This document shows, in pieces, positions 25,369 through 35,179 of a DNA stretch of 49,631 bases (within the stretch, counting starts at the first letter, position 1; the number at the start of each line of letters is the position of its first letter). The stretch spans positions 1-49,631 of the forward strand of contig CAZAPG010000056.1 of NCBI GenBank assembly GCA_964486935.1, read 5' to 3'. Source of the stretch: CAZAPG01 sp964486935 (GTDB lineage Bacteria; Chloroflexota; Anaerolineae; 4572-78; J111). Under the pieces are notes generated by a model. The model was given only the letters and a program-made list of their open reading frames with translations, ran no database searches and was not told where the DNA came from. Position numbers and translations under genes: made by a program.

Positions 25369-28300
25369 ATGCCGTTTGCACAACGACGACCCCTGCCCCA
25401 GCCGGAAGCGGGGCAGTCTATATTTTCTGGCCGGGAAAAAGAAATGGGGCTGTACCGGCTTCACTTTCACCGCGCCGGCGATAACCCCCAGGCGCGGCTA
25501 ATTACCGCCATCTCCGGCCCCGGCGGCGTGGGCAAAACCCGCCTGCTGGACGAACTGGAGTGGTACCGGCCTGCTCAAACCATCTACAGCCGCATCGACC
25601 GCACCGCCAACTTTGGGCACGACGCCGCCCGTCTGCTGCGGGCCATTGCCGATAGCCTGCACCGCGAGGGCGAACCCATCTCTACCCCCCAATTTGACCG
25701 GCTTGACCACCGCCGCCAAACCCTGCTGGAAACCGCCCTGGCCCGCAGCACCGACCCCAAACAGGTGCAGCGCCATTTTTATCAACCCGTTCTGCTGGGT
25801 CTCAACGCCGGCCGGGCGCTCTTTACCCCCGATACCAGCCTGTTTGCCGACCTGCGCTGGCGCAAAGATGACCTGGCCCTGAGTTTTGAAAATCCCATCG
25901 AATTGCTCACCCAGGCGCTGGTTGAAGATTTGAACCAGGCCGCAGCAACTAACGGCGATGAGCCAGCCGGCAAAGTGGTGCTGATGTTTGACGATTACGA
26001 TGACCTGCCGCCCGTCGTCAACGAGTGGCTGCTCACCTACTTACTGGGACATGCCCGCCCGGCCATCAACTGCGATTTGCGGCTGGTGCTGGCCGGGCGC
26101 AGCGACCTGCTGGCCGGCGACGAACGCTGGGCCGCACAGTGGGCCGATTTCACCCTCTCGCTGCCACTGGAGCCGTTGACCCCAACCGAGTTGGCCGATT
26201 TTATGCGTAAAAACACCCCCCTCACCGACCCGGCGGCCATCGAGCAGATTGGCCGGACAACCCACCGGCTGCCCCTGTGGCTCAATCTGTGGCTCATCAG
26301 CGGGGCCGACACCTCGCCCGCCGGCCAGGGAGTCGACCTGCTCAACAGTCTGACCGAATCGGAACGCGACTGGCTAAACAAGGCCGCCGTAGCCGGCGCG
26401 TTTGACCAGCCCCGCCTCACCGCCCTGTGCGGCGCAGCCGATGAGGGACGCGCTGCCTTTCAATGGCTGGTCGGCCAACCGATGCTGGCGCGTCCGGCCA
26501 AAGGCGCAGCCGGACAGTTTGTGCTGGACCGCACCCTGGGCCACGCGCTGCTGGCCGGTCAACCGGAAGCTGATATTATCGCCGCCCGGCAACAACTCAT
26601 CAATCATCTTGACGCGCATCTTGACGCGCTCCGGGCCGAGTTGTCAACCCCCCAGGCGCCGCCCAAAAAAGCCGCGTCCAAAAAATCGCCCGATAAACTT
26701 GTGCCCACCGGCGAAGCCGACATCGCGCTGCCCTCAAAAACAGCCGCCGGCACGCCAGCTCTGCGCAAAACCCAACATCTGTATCAGGCGGTGGCGCTGG
26801 AGCGGTTGGCCCACAACCCGGCGGATACCGAATTTTTGCGTCGCGCCTTTCTGCACGCCCTTAACGCCCATCCGCCCCTTATGTTTGATATGTTGGCGCT
26901 GGCGCGTCAAAAATCCCCGTTACAGGCTCTGGCCGACGCCTGGTTAACCGGCCACTGGGCCGAGATGCGTTCCGTACTCAACGGCTTTGTCAAAGAAAAA
27001 GAGTCCCCCGCGCCGCAAAAAGCCATTGCCCACACCTGGCTGGGCTACAGCTATCAGGCCGCCGGCGAGTCTGAAAAGGCCGTTGATCATTACAACCAGG
27101 GGCTGGCCCTCAAAGTGGAACAACCCGCGCTCTATTTGGGCCGGGGGCTGGCCTATTTTGAGCAGGGACAGTTTGACCAGGCCATTGCCGATTTTGACCG
27201 GCTGGTGCAGCTTCAACCCAAAAACAGCGCCATTTTCCACGCCCGTGGACGCGCCCACGCCAGCCCGGCCGTGGCCGATTATCTGCGCGCCGTAGATGAT
27301 TACAGCCAGGCCATCCGGCTAGACCCCGACAACCCCGCCCTTTACAGCGACCGGGGGCTGGCCTTTGCCCGGCAGCAAAATTACGAACGCGCTGTTGAGG
27401 ATTACAACCAGGCCATCAACCTGAACCCCGCCGATGCCACGGCCCACTTTTATCGGGGGCAGGCCAATGCCGACCAGCAGGCAATAGACAAAGCCATTGC
27501 CGATTACAGCCGGGCCATCGAACTGCGCCCGGCCTACGCCGAAGCTCATCATCAGCGCGGGCTGGCCTATCTGGCTCAGAATAATTTACCGCAGGCCATC
27601 GCCGATTTTAGCCGCGCCATCGAACTGAACCCACGCGACGCGGCCAGCTATCGCCAGCGCGGGCTGGCCTTTGAAAAACAGGGCAACTTTGAGCGAGCCA
27701 CCGCCGATTTCGACCAGGCCATCCGGCTGGACCCCGGCGACGGCTTCTCCTTCTTTAATTTGGGCATGGCCTACATGCGCCGCAACGACCCGGCCAGGGC
27801 CATCAAACATTTTGACCGCGCCCTGGAGCAGGCAGGGGAGAAAATACCGCAACCTGCAATCCAAAACCTGAAACCCGAAACCGATTATCGAGCTACCGCT
27901 TTTTACCAGCGCGGGCTGGCCTACACCCTGCCGCCGCTTGAGAATTTTGCCCGCGCCATTGAAAACTTTGGCGAAGCCATTACCCTTACCCCCAAAAACG
28001 AGTCGATTTATTTGCAACGCGGCGCGGCCTACGCGGCCCAGGAAAATTACCCCCAGGCCATTGAAGATTACAATCAGGCCGTTGCCTTGAACCCCTCCGT
28101 TGCCGTGGCCTTTTACCGGCGGGGGGCCGCTTACAACCGTCAGGAAGCGTTTGGCCGGGCCATCGAGGATTTGGACCAGGCCATCGAGTTAACCGTTGCG
28201 CCGCCGGCAATTGCCAAAAGCGACACCCAGCCGCTTAAAAAGACAAAAACCGACACCCAGCCGCTGCCCGAAGGCGAGCAAGCCGAAGCCGCCCCGGCCA

Positions 28301-31300
28301 GGGCCGCCACCGCGCTCAAGCTGGACAACGCACAATTGAGCGACGCCTACAACGAGCGCGGCCTGGCCCACCTGCAACTGAACGAGGCCCAAAAAGCCAT
28401 TGCCGATTTCAGCGAGTCGCTTAAACTGAACTCGCAGCACGCCGCCGCCTACAAAAACCGGGGCAGCGCCTATCTGGCCCAGGCCGATTACGCCCAGGCC
28501 ATCGAAGATTTCAACCAGACCCTATCGCTCAACAAAGACGATATTGACGCCCTCAACCGGCGCGGGCAGGCCCACGCCGCCCGGCGCAACTTTGCCCAGG
28601 CGCTGGCCGATTTTGACCGGGTGATTGAGCTAAACCCCGAAAGCGACGCGGCCCTGTACAACCGGGGCTGCATTTACGCCGATTACACCCCCCTGGACAG
28701 CACGCCCGAAGCCAGCTATCGCCGCGCCATCGAGGATTTCAACCAGGCCCTTTTTCTCAACCCCAAAAACGGCGCAGCCTTCTACCGGCGCGGGCAAGCT
28801 TACCTGGCGCTTAAAGATTACCGGCAGGCCCTTGAAAATCTGGACCAGGCCCTGGAGCTAACGCTCAACGAGGCGGACAAAATCAGCGCGCTCAAGCAGC
28901 GCGGCATCGCCCACCTGGAGCTACAAGCCTACAGCCGGGCCGCCACCGATTTTAACCAGGTGCTCAAACTGGCCCCCCAAGAGGCCGAGGCTTACTATCA
29001 CCGGGGCCGGGCCAGGGCGGCCCAGCAAGACTATTTGCGCGCCGCCGAAGATTATTCCGAGGCGCTCAAGCTGCAACCCGAAACCCCGCACATTCTGTTT
29101 CAGCGGGGGCTGGCCTATGCCGGCCAGGGCGAGCACGAACGCGCCGTGCAGGATTACAATCAGGCCATCAACCTGGATGGCAGCCAGGCCGACATGTATT
29201 ACTGGCGAGGCGTGGCCCTGGCCGCCCGGCAAAAATACCTGGAAGCCATTGAAGATTACAACCGGGCGCTTGACCTTGACCCGCAAAACGCCCGCACCCT
29301 CAACCAGCGCGGGCTGGCCTACGCCGCCCAGCAAGAGTTTGAGCCGGCCCTGGATGACTTCAACCAGGCCATCCGGCTTGACCCCACCCAGGCCGGCTTC
29401 TACTTTAACCGCGGCAATGCCTTTGCCGACCAGCCGGCCCACAAACATGCCCGCGCCATCGAGGATTACAACCAGGCCATCAAACTGAACGACCAGCAGG
29501 CCGAGTTCTATTACCGGCGCGGGCTGGCCTACTTTAACCAGCAAGACGACGCCCAGGCCATTAAAGATTTTGACCGGGCCATTGCGCTGAACAGCCGGCT
29601 GGTGCCGGCGCTCAAACAGCGCGGCTTTGCCTATGCCCGCCAGGGCGAGTCGCTCAAGGCCATTGAGGATTACAACCGGGCCATCAAACTACAACCCGAT
29701 GACGCGGCTGTGTTTTACCGGCGCGGCCTCATCTACAGCCAGCAGGGCGATTATGCCAGGGCCGTGCAGGATTTTAACTTTGCTATCAAATTGACTCCCA
29801 CCAACGCCGAGTATTTTGCCCGCCGCGCCGAGGCCCAGGCCCAATTGGGCAATCTCACCCAGGCCATTGGCGATTACAGCCAAACGCTCAAGTTGGATAT
29901 CAAAAATGGGCCGGCCTACCTTCAGCGGGCGCTGGCCTATATGTCCCAGGAAAACTACGAGCGGGCCATCACCGATTTTGACCAGGCCATCCGCCTGCTG
30001 CCCGATAACGCCGTGGCCTTTGCCCGGCGCGCCGAAGCTCACATGCAGTTGGGCCATCTGGAGCAGGCTATTGCCGACTCTGACCGGGCCATTGAACTGG
30101 ATGCCAAAAATGCCGACGCCTTTGCCCGGCGCGGCGCGGCCTATGGGCGTTTGCAAAATTACGCCCGCGCCATTGAGGATTTCAACCAGGCCATCCGGCT
30201 CAAGCCGGAGCAGGCCGCCAGCTACGCCGAGCGGGGGATGGCCCTATTCCATCAGCAAAATTATGAACGGGCCATTCAGGATTTTGACCAGGCCCTTGAG
30301 TTGACCCCTCAAACCGCTGCGCCTAATGAACAGGCCATCTTTTACAAATATCGCGGGCTGGCCTATGCCCGCCAGGGCGACACTCAGAAGGCGCTGGCCG
30401 ATTTTGACCAGGCCATTGCGCTGGCCTTGAGCAAAGGCCGCAGCGCAACCGATATCGACGGGCAGGTGGGCGAAATTTTCACCCAGCGCGGCGCAATCCA
30501 TATGGCCGCGGGCAACCTGCCGCAGGCCATCGACGATTTGAATCAGGCCATTAAATACAACCCCCGCGATGGACAGGCGCTATACCAGCGCGGGCTGGCC
30601 TATCTGCGCCAGCAAGATTTTGCCCAGGCTATTGCCGATTTTAACGAGGTGATTGTGCTGAACCCCGAATCCGCCGAGGCATTCTACCGGCGCGGGCTGG
30701 CCTATGCCCAACAGGGCAACCACCAGTACGCCATTGAAGATTACAACCAGGCGTTGCTGCACAACCCCCACGAGGCCGAAATTGTCTACCACAAGGCGCT
30801 GGCCTACAGCGAAATGGGGCAGTTGATTGAGGCGATTGAGTCCTTTAACCTGGCGCTACGGCTTGACCCGGCCAATACGGCGGTTTTCTTTCAGCGGGGG
30901 CGGGTCTACTTTAAGCAGGACAATTACGCCCAGGCCATTCAGGATTTTGACCAGGTGCTCTCGCTGGATACCGACCCGCAAACCAGGGCCAAAGCGCGCT
31001 ACTATCGCGGGTTGACTCTGGCCCGGCGCGGCGAGCACGCCCCGGCCATTGCCGATTTTAACCAGGCCATTGAGCTTGACCCGCAAAATGCCACTCTCTA
31101 CAACGAGCGGGGGCGCGCTTACTCTGGCGCGCGCGAGTACGACCGGGCGCTGGAAGATTTTGACCAGGCCATTCAACTTGAGCCAAATATGCTGGAAGCC
31201 TTTGCCAACCGGGGGCTGGTTCACAGCCGCCGGGGCGATTACGCGCGGGCCATTGCCGATTACGACCAGGCCATTGAGATTAACGCCGCCCAGCCAGAAC

Positions 31301-32928
31301 GCTCGCGCCCGGCCGAGGCGCGGCTGTATCGCTACCGGGGGCTGGCCTTTTTGCGTATGCAAGATTACGTAAAGGCCGTGGATGATTTCAACCAATCGCT
31401 GCGGCTGCACGATGGCGACGTGTTTACCCTGACCCAGCGCGGCCTGGCCCATTACCGGCTTAAAAACTACCCGCTGGCTCTGGAAGATTTTGACGAGGCG
31501 CTGCGGCACAACCCCAAACACGCCGAGGCGCTGCATTATCGCGGCTGCGTCTATCTCGACCAGGGCGACCCGTCGCAGGCCATTAAAGATTTCAACCAGG
31601 CCATCCGGCTGCGGCCCCAAAACGCCGATACGTTTTATAGCCGGGGCCGGGCGCTGGCCATGCAGGGACAATTTCAGCGGGCCGTCAACGATTTCACCCA
31701 GGCTATTCAGCTTGACCCCGACCAGTCGGACTACTACTACCAGCGCGGCTTGTCGCACATTTACCAAAACGATACCAGCCGGGCTATTGACGACTTCAAA
31801 CAGGCCATCAAGCTGAACCCCACCCAGGCCGAAATGTTCCACAATTTGGGGCTGGCCCACGCCCACCAGGGGCAATACGCCGAGGCACTGGAAAATTACA
31901 ACCAGGCCATTCAACTTGAGCCGGACCACGTTGAGATGCTGCAAAACCGGGGGCTGGCCCACGCCGCGCTGGTCAACTACCAGGCCGCCATTGCCGACTT
32001 TAGCCGGGCGCTGGAGCTTGATGCCAACAACGCCGCCACCTACGGCTATCGCGGCAGCGTGTACGCCAACAGCCGCCGCTTTCAAGAAGCCATCGACGAC
32101 TTTAGCCGGGCCATCACCCTTAACCCCAGAGAGGCCACGTTTCACCACAACCGGGGCATCATCCACATGCAGCAGGGGGCCATCGAGCCGGCCATTGAAG
32201 ATTTTAACCAGGCCATCCGGCTAAACCCCGAAGACCCGGCCATTTACAACAACTGCGGCAACGCCTACTTTAAGCAGGGCGATTATCTGCGCGCTATTGA
32301 GGATTACAACCAGGCCCTGCGGCTCGACTCTAACAACCCGGCCACCTTCAAAAACAGGGGGCTGGCCTACAACAGCCTGGGCAACGTGCAGCAGGCCATC
32401 AAGGATTACAGCCGGGCGCTGCTGCTGGACCCCAACGACGTGACCTGCTACAACTATCGCGGCGCGGCCTACGATGCCCAGGGCGACTATAACCAGGCCA
32501 TAAAAGATTACGACCAGGCCGTGGCCCACGACCCCGACAACGTGACCGCTTACTACAACCGGGCGCTCTCTTACTACAGTCTGGGCAGCTACGACCGCGC
32601 CCTGCACGATTTTAACAAAGCCATCGAACTGGACCCCAACGACGCCACTACCTATCTCAATCGCGGGTTGACCTACTACAACCAGGGCAGCTATACTCAG
32701 GCCCTCAAAGATTTCGACTCGGCCATTCGGCTGGACCCGGATGACGACGCCGCCGTTTACCATAAAGCCTGCGTGCTGGCCCTGCTGGGCAACGACGACG
32801 CCGCCGTTACCTGGCTAACCCAGGCCATTCAAATGGACGAGGCCCGGCGGGAAGACGCTCAAAACAACCCCGATTTTGAGGGGTTGTGGTACAAACCGGC
32901 CTTCAGGCGGCTCTTTGGCTATCAATAA
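25369..32928 (+). CDS. Giant STAND-type ATPase with 54 TPR units
   Basis: The 2519-aa cytosolic-looking protein starts at ATG with GAGGG 6 nt upstream. Residues about 17-420 form a P-loop ATPase: Walker A GPGGVGKT (50-57), Walker B VVLMFDDYDD (about 203-212). A helical linker with a Lys/Pro-rich stretch (about 420-470) follows. From about 550 to the end I counted 54 units carrying the xAIxDYNQAIxLxP-type helix of the 34-residue TPR, with two irregular linkers (near 825-845 and 940-985). The last 30 residues (NPDFEGLWYKPAFRRLFGYQ) form a distinct cap. The family would act as a nucleotide-switched scaffold or sensor; the partner is unknown. No effector domain is visible. The repeats are similar at DNA level, so copy number may be prone to change or mis-assembly. 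Confidence 0.93.
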   Translation: MPFAQRRPLPQPEAGQSIFSGREKEMGLYRLHFHRAGDNPQARLITAISGPGGVGKTRLLDELEWYRPAQTIYSRIDRTANFGHDAARLLRAIADSLHREGEPISTPQFDRLDHRRQTLLETALARSTDPKQVQRHFYQPVLLGLNAGRALFTPDTSLFADLRWRKDDLALSFENPIELLTQALVEDLNQAAATNGDEPAGKVVLMFDDYDDLPPVVNEWLLTYLLGHARPAINCDLRLVLAGRSDLLAGDERWAAQWADFTLSLPLEPLTPTELADFMRKNTPLTDPAAIEQIGRTTHRLPLWLNLWLISGADTSPAGQGVDLLNSLTESERDWLNKAAVAGAFDQPRLTALCGAADEGRAAFQWLVGQPMLARPAKGAAGQFVLDRTLGHALLAGQPEADIIAARQQLINHLDAHLDALRAELSTPQAPPKKAASKKSPDKLVPTGEADIALPSKTAAGTPALRKTQHLYQAVALERLAHNPADTEFLRRAFLHALNAHPPLMFDMLALARQKSPLQALADAWLTGHWAEMRSVLNGFVKEKESPAPQKAIAHTWLGYSYQAAGESEKAVDHYNQGLALKVEQPALYLGRGLAYFEQGQFDQAIADFDRLVQLQPKNSAIFHARGRAHASPAVADYLRAVDDYSQAIRLDPDNPALYSDRGLAFARQQNYERAVEDYNQAINLNPADATAHFYRGQANADQQAIDKAIADYSRAIELRPAYAEAHHQRGLAYLAQNNLPQAIADFSRAIELNPRDAASYRQRGLAFEKQGNFERATADFDQAIRLDPGDGFSFFNLGMAYMRRNDPARAIKHFDRALEQAGEKIPQPAIQNLKPETDYRATAFYQRGLAYTLPPLENFARAIENFGEAITLTPKNESIYLQRGAAYAAQENYPQAIEDYNQAVALNPSVAVAFYRRGAAYNRQEAFGRAIEDLDQAIELTVAPPAIAKSDTQPLKKTKTDTQPLPEGEQAEAAPARAATALKLDNAQLSDAYNERGLAHLQLNEAQKAIADFSESLKLNSQHAAAYKNRGSAYLAQADYAQAIEDFNQTLSLNKDDIDALNRRGQAHAARRNFAQALADFDRVIELNPESDAALYNRGCIYADYTPLDSTPEASYRRAIEDFNQALFLNPKNGAAFYRRGQAYLALKDYRQALENLDQALELTLNEADKISALKQRGIAHLELQAYSRAATDFNQVLKLAPQEAEAYYHRGRARAAQQDYLRAAEDYSEALKLQPETPHILFQRGLAYAGQGEHERAVQDYNQAINLDGSQADMYYWRGVALAARQKYLEAIEDYNRALDLDPQNARTLNQRGLAYAAQQEFEPALDDFNQAIRLDPTQAGFYFNRGNAFADQPAHKHARAIEDYNQAIKLNDQQAEFYYRRGLAYFNQQDDAQAIKDFDRAIALNSRLVPALKQRGFAYARQGESLKAIEDYNRAIKLQPDDAAVFYRRGLIYSQQGDYARAVQDFNFAIKLTPTNAEYFARRAEAQAQLGNLTQAIGDYSQTLKLDIKNGPAYLQRALAYMSQENYERAITDFDQAIRLLPDNAVAFARRAEAHMQLGHLEQAIADSDRAIELDAKNADAFARRGAAYGRLQNYARAIEDFNQAIRLKPEQAASYAERGMALFHQQNYERAIQDFDQALELTPQTAAPNEQAIFYKYRGLAYARQGDTQKALADFDQAIALALSKGRSATDIDGQVGEIFTQRGAIHMAAGNLPQAIDDLNQAIKYNPRDGQALYQRGLAYLRQQDFAQAIADFNEVIVLNPESAEAFYRRGLAYAQQGNHQYAIEDYNQALLHNPHEAEIVYHKALAYSEMGQLIEAIESFNLALRLDPANTAVFFQRGRVYFKQDNYAQAIQDFDQVLSLDTDPQTRAKARYYRGLTLARRGEHAPAIADFNQAIELDPQNATLYNERGRAYSGAREYDRALEDFDQAIQLEPNMLEAFANRGLVHSRRGDYARAIADYDQAIEINAAQPERSRPAEARLYRYRGLAFLRMQDYVKAVDDFNQSLRLHDGDVFTLTQRGLAHYRLKNYPLALEDFDEALRHNPKHAEALHYRGCVYLDQGDPSQAIKDFNQAIRLRPQNADTFYSRGRALAMQGQFQRAVNDFTQAIQLDPDQSDYYYQRGLSHIYQNDTSRAIDDFKQAIKLNPTQAEMFHNLGLAHAHQGQYAEALENYNQAIQLEPDHVEMLQNRGLAHAALVNYQAAIADFSRALELDANNAATYGYRGSVYANSRRFQEAIDDFSRAITLNPREATFHHNRGIIHMQQGAIEPAIEDFNQAIRLNPEDPAIYNNCGNAYFKQGDYLRAIEDYNQALRLDSNNPATFKNRGLAYNSLGNVQQAIKDYSRALLLDPNDVTCYNYRGAAYDAQGDYNQAIKDYDQAVAHDPDNVTAYYNRALSYYSLGSYDRALHDFNKAIELDPNDATTYLNRGLTYYNQGSYTQALKDFDSAIRLDPDDDAAVYHKACVLALLGNDDAAVTWLTQAIQMDEARREDAQNNPDFEGLWYKPAFRRLFGYQ

Positions 32929-32942
32929 ACGGATACAAATCA

Positions 32943-33605
32943 ATGAGTTCTCAACAGTCAACCTCAGATAGAAAAATTTTTTTTAGACATTTTATTGACG
33001 ATTTTTTTCACATGGGGGCCATTCTGCCCAGTTCCGGGGCGCTGGCCCGGGCCGGCGTGGCTTACCTGGCCCAAAAGCAGGGGCCGGTGCGGGTGCTGGA
33101 GGCCGGGGCCGGAACCGGCTCGTTTACCCGCGAGATTGCGCCGCTGCTGGAGCCGGGCGACAGGCTGGATGTGGTAGAAATCAACCCGGCTTTGCTGGCC
33201 TATTTGCGGCAGCGTTTTGAGCAGGAGCCGGCTTTCCAGACTCCGCCGGGCGTGGAAGTCAACTTTATCAGCGATGATATCCGCCATATTCCGCCCCAAA
33301 CCTATCATTACATTGTGTTTAGCCTGCCGCTAACTAACTTTCCGCCGGCGCTGGTTCAGGAAATTCTGGATTTGATGATGCAATATCTGGAGCCGGGCGG
33401 GGTGTTTAGCTACGTTAAGTACATTTTTATCAGCCGGCTAAAATATTTGTTTAGCGGTTCCGCCGCCAAAACCCAGATGAGAAGCAGCCAACAAATTATC
33501 CAGAATTTTGCCGGCAGATATCAAATAGACCGGCGGGCAGTGCTGCTCAATGTGCCCCCCACCTGGGTCTATTACTGGCAAAAACCGGCAAACAATGAGC
33601 CGTGA
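32943..33605 (+). CDS. PmtA-like SAM-dependent methyltransferase
   Basis: The 220-aa product starts at ATG 32943, 14 nt after the TPR gene. It has the N-terminal GAILPSSGALARAG motif of phospholipid N-methyltransferases, SAM motif I VLEAGAGTGSFTREI, an acidic ribose contact (DVVEINP) and YHYIVFSLPLTNFP. PmtA-type enzymes methylate phosphatidylethanolamine toward phosphatidylcholine; related enzymes with the same motif methylate other substrates. The following pssA and psd genes would supply phosphatidylethanolamine, which favours the phospholipid role. The ribosome site is weak. Confidence 0.82.
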   Translation: MSSQQSTSDRKIFFRHFIDDFFHMGAILPSSGALARAGVAYLAQKQGPVRVLEAGAGTGSFTREIAPLLEPGDRLDVVEINPALLAYLRQRFEQEPAFQTPPGVEVNFISDDIRHIPPQTYHYIVFSLPLTNFPPALVQEILDLMMQYLEPGGVFSYVKYIFISRLKYLFSGSAAKTQMRSSQQIIQNFAGRYQIDRRAVLLNVPPTWVYYWQKPANNEP

Positions 33606-33644
33606 ATTGTAGTAACCGAGAAACTATTCTTACAGGAGGTTATT

Positions 33645-34343
33645 TTGCCCCGACGACTGACCATTGTGTTACCCAGCACCGCCACGTTGATGTCGCTGGT
33701 GCTGGGGGTGCTGGCCATTATGGTGCTGGCCGAAGGAAACTTTCTGCTGGCGGCCATCCTCATTTTAATGGGGTCGGTACTGGATGTGCTGGACGGGCAA
33801 CTGGCCGCCCGGCTGGATGCCATTAGCGACATTGGCAAAGAGCTTGACTCGCTGGCCGATGTGGTGACATTTGGCGTGGCCCCCACCATGCTGGTCTATC
33901 ATCTGCTGCTGCTGGTAGGGGTCGACCGGCACATTGCCATTTTAACTTCGCTGGCATTTGTGCTGGCCGGAGCCTTTCGGCTGGCTCGCTTTAACACCTT
34001 GCCCTCCGACCGCAGCGCCTTTTTCAAAGGGATGCCGATTCCAATGGCCAGCGTGCTGCTGATTACGGCCAGCTTTTGGCGTCACTGGCAAATTAACATC
34101 TGGTGGACCATTGCTGTGGTAACGGTGAGCTATTTGATGATTAGCGCCTTCCCTTATCCCAAAAGCAAGCACGTGCTGGCTATGCCGGTTACAGCCTGGG
34201 CAGGGTTGGCCGTCATCATGCTTGTTTGCTGGCTGGTAGCCGGCTGGCAGGCGGTCCCCTTTAGCGTGTTTCTGCTCTACGGCATCAGCGGGCCGATTCT
34301 GTCCATCTATTCCACGGCGCGAGAGCGCCTGGTTGGGGTATAA
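33645..34343 (+). CDS. pssA: CDP-diacylglycerol--serine O-phosphatidyltransferase
   Basis: The 232-aa membrane protein (about 6-7 helices) starts at TTG with AGGAGGT 4 nt upstream. It carries the CDP-alcohol phosphotransferase motif D47xxD50G51xxAAx8G64xxxD68xxxD72; all four Asp are present, but the usual AR is Ala54-Ala55. Continuation KELDSLADVVTFGVAPTMLV is typical of PssA type II. It makes phosphatidylserine from CDP-diacylglycerol and serine in the membrane, feeding Psd, whose gene follows after 3 nt. Confidence 0.9.
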   Translation: MPRRLTIVLPSTATLMSLVLGVLAIMVLAEGNFLLAAILILMGSVLDVLDGQLAARLDAISDIGKELDSLADVVTFGVAPTMLVYHLLLLVGVDRHIAILTSLAFVLAGAFRLARFNTLPSDRSAFFKGMPIPMASVLLITASFWRHWQINIWWTIAVVTVSYLMISAFPYPKSKHVLAMPVTAWAGLAVIMLVCWLVAGWQAVPFSVFLLYGISGPILSIYSTARERLVGV

Positions 34344-34346
34344 AAA

Positions 34347-35003
34347 ATGTTCAGTGGCATCCTGGCCGCCTGGCGCGAGGTAAAGGCTATTGTGCTGGCC
34401 CTGGCGGGGGTGGTGTTGCTGGCTCTGGTGGCAAAAAAACGGCTGGCCGCCCTGCTGTCGCTGGCGCTGTTGGGCTGGGTCTTTTATTTTTTTAGAGACC
34501 CGGAGCGAGAAGCCCCCTCGCCTTCAGCCGAGTGGATTTTGGCTCCCGCCGATGGCGTTGTTACCCACATCGAGCAGGTCCACGAACCGCATTTTTTCAA
34601 GGGCGCAGCGGTGCGGGTCAGCATGTTTTTGAGCCTGTTTGACGTGCACGTGCAGCGCTGCCCCTACCGGGGCCGGGTTGAATTTTTGCGCTATCAGTCG
34701 GGCAGTTTTGCGCCCGCATTTCTAAAGGACATCCGGCAAAATGAGGCCAACTTCATCGGCCTGTCTACCCCGCGCGGGCCGATTGGGGTAAAACAGATTG
34801 CCGGTATTCTGGCCCGGCGGATTGTGTGCCGGCCCGCTTTGGGCGACGAGTTAGCGACAGGCGAGCGGTTGGGCTTGATTAAATTTGGCAGCCGGGTTGA
34901 CCTGCTGCTGCCGCCGGAAACCGAGGTGCTGGTAGCCATTGGACAGCACGCGCGGGGCGGGCAAACTATTGTCGCTCGCTGGTCTGCCGCGAGGGAGGGC
35001 TAA
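34347..35003 (+). CDS. psd: Phosphatidylserine decarboxylase proenzyme, short type
   Basis: The 218-aa product has an N-terminal hydrophobic hairpin (about 10-48), then WILAPADGVVTHIE, VSMFLSLFDVHVQRCPYRG and the self-cleavage site LIKFGSRVDLLLP. Cleavage between Gly and Ser would create the pyruvoyl group. The length and FGSR motif place it in the short archaeal-type/Gram-positive-like Psd group. It converts phosphatidylserine to phosphatidylethanolamine at the membrane. It is tightly packed behind pssA and followed by a dispersed element. Confidence 0.92.
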   Translation: MFSGILAAWREVKAIVLALAGVVLLALVAKKRLAALLSLALLGWVFYFFRDPEREAPSPSAEWILAPADGVVTHIEQVHEPHFFKGAAVRVSMFLSLFDVHVQRCPYRGRVEFLRYQSGSFAPAFLKDIRQNEANFIGLSTPRGPIGVKQIAGILARRIVCRPALGDELATGERLGLIKFGSRVDLLLPPETEVLVAIGQHARGGQTIVARWSAAREG

Positions 35004-35015
35004 TTGGCTCTGGCG

Positions 35016-35134
35016 GCCCGATTTTGGGCGGTCTGTCCCAAATTTTGGGAACAGACTGGGGGGAGCAGGGGGTATCCCCCCAGCCGAAGGTGTCCCAACT
35101 TCCTGAACTGTGGGACATTGCCTGATTTTGGGCG
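35016..35134. repeat. Intergenic palindromic element, copy A
   Basis: The core shares TCCCAAA..TTTGGGAA, GGGGGTATCCCCCC, AGCCGAAGGTGTCCC, TTCCT and TGGGAC blocks, in that order, with 40432-40552. The copy is bounded by GCCCGATTTTGGGCG (35016-35030) and GCCTGATTTTGGGCG (35120-35134), a direct repeat absent from the other copies. It fills the gap between psd and the rplU promoter and has no coding capacity. Confidence 0.7.
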
Positions 35135-35141
35135 TCAATTT

Positions 35142-35169
35142 TTGACATTTCAATATAAACCAATATAAT
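35142..35169 (+). promoter_or_regulatory. Consensus sigma-70-type promoter for rplU-rpmA-rpmE
   Basis: TTGACA (35142-35147) and TATAAT (35164-35169) are both perfect consensus hexamers separated by 16 nt. Transcription would start near 35176, leaving a leader of about 78 nt before rplU. Confidence 0.8.
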
Positions 35170-35179
35170 CAAGGTTTGT

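Noticed and set aside
30856..32166. Long minus-strand open frame (436 codons) inside the TPR gene
   Set aside because: It is a shadow of the repetitive GC-rich TPR coding strand; its Val/Gly-rich repetitive translation has no family and the plus strand encodes clear TPRs throughout.
27000..32800. CRISPR-like or satellite-like periodicity
   Set aside because: The roughly 102-nt period is the 34-codon TPR unit within one open frame, not a non-coding array.
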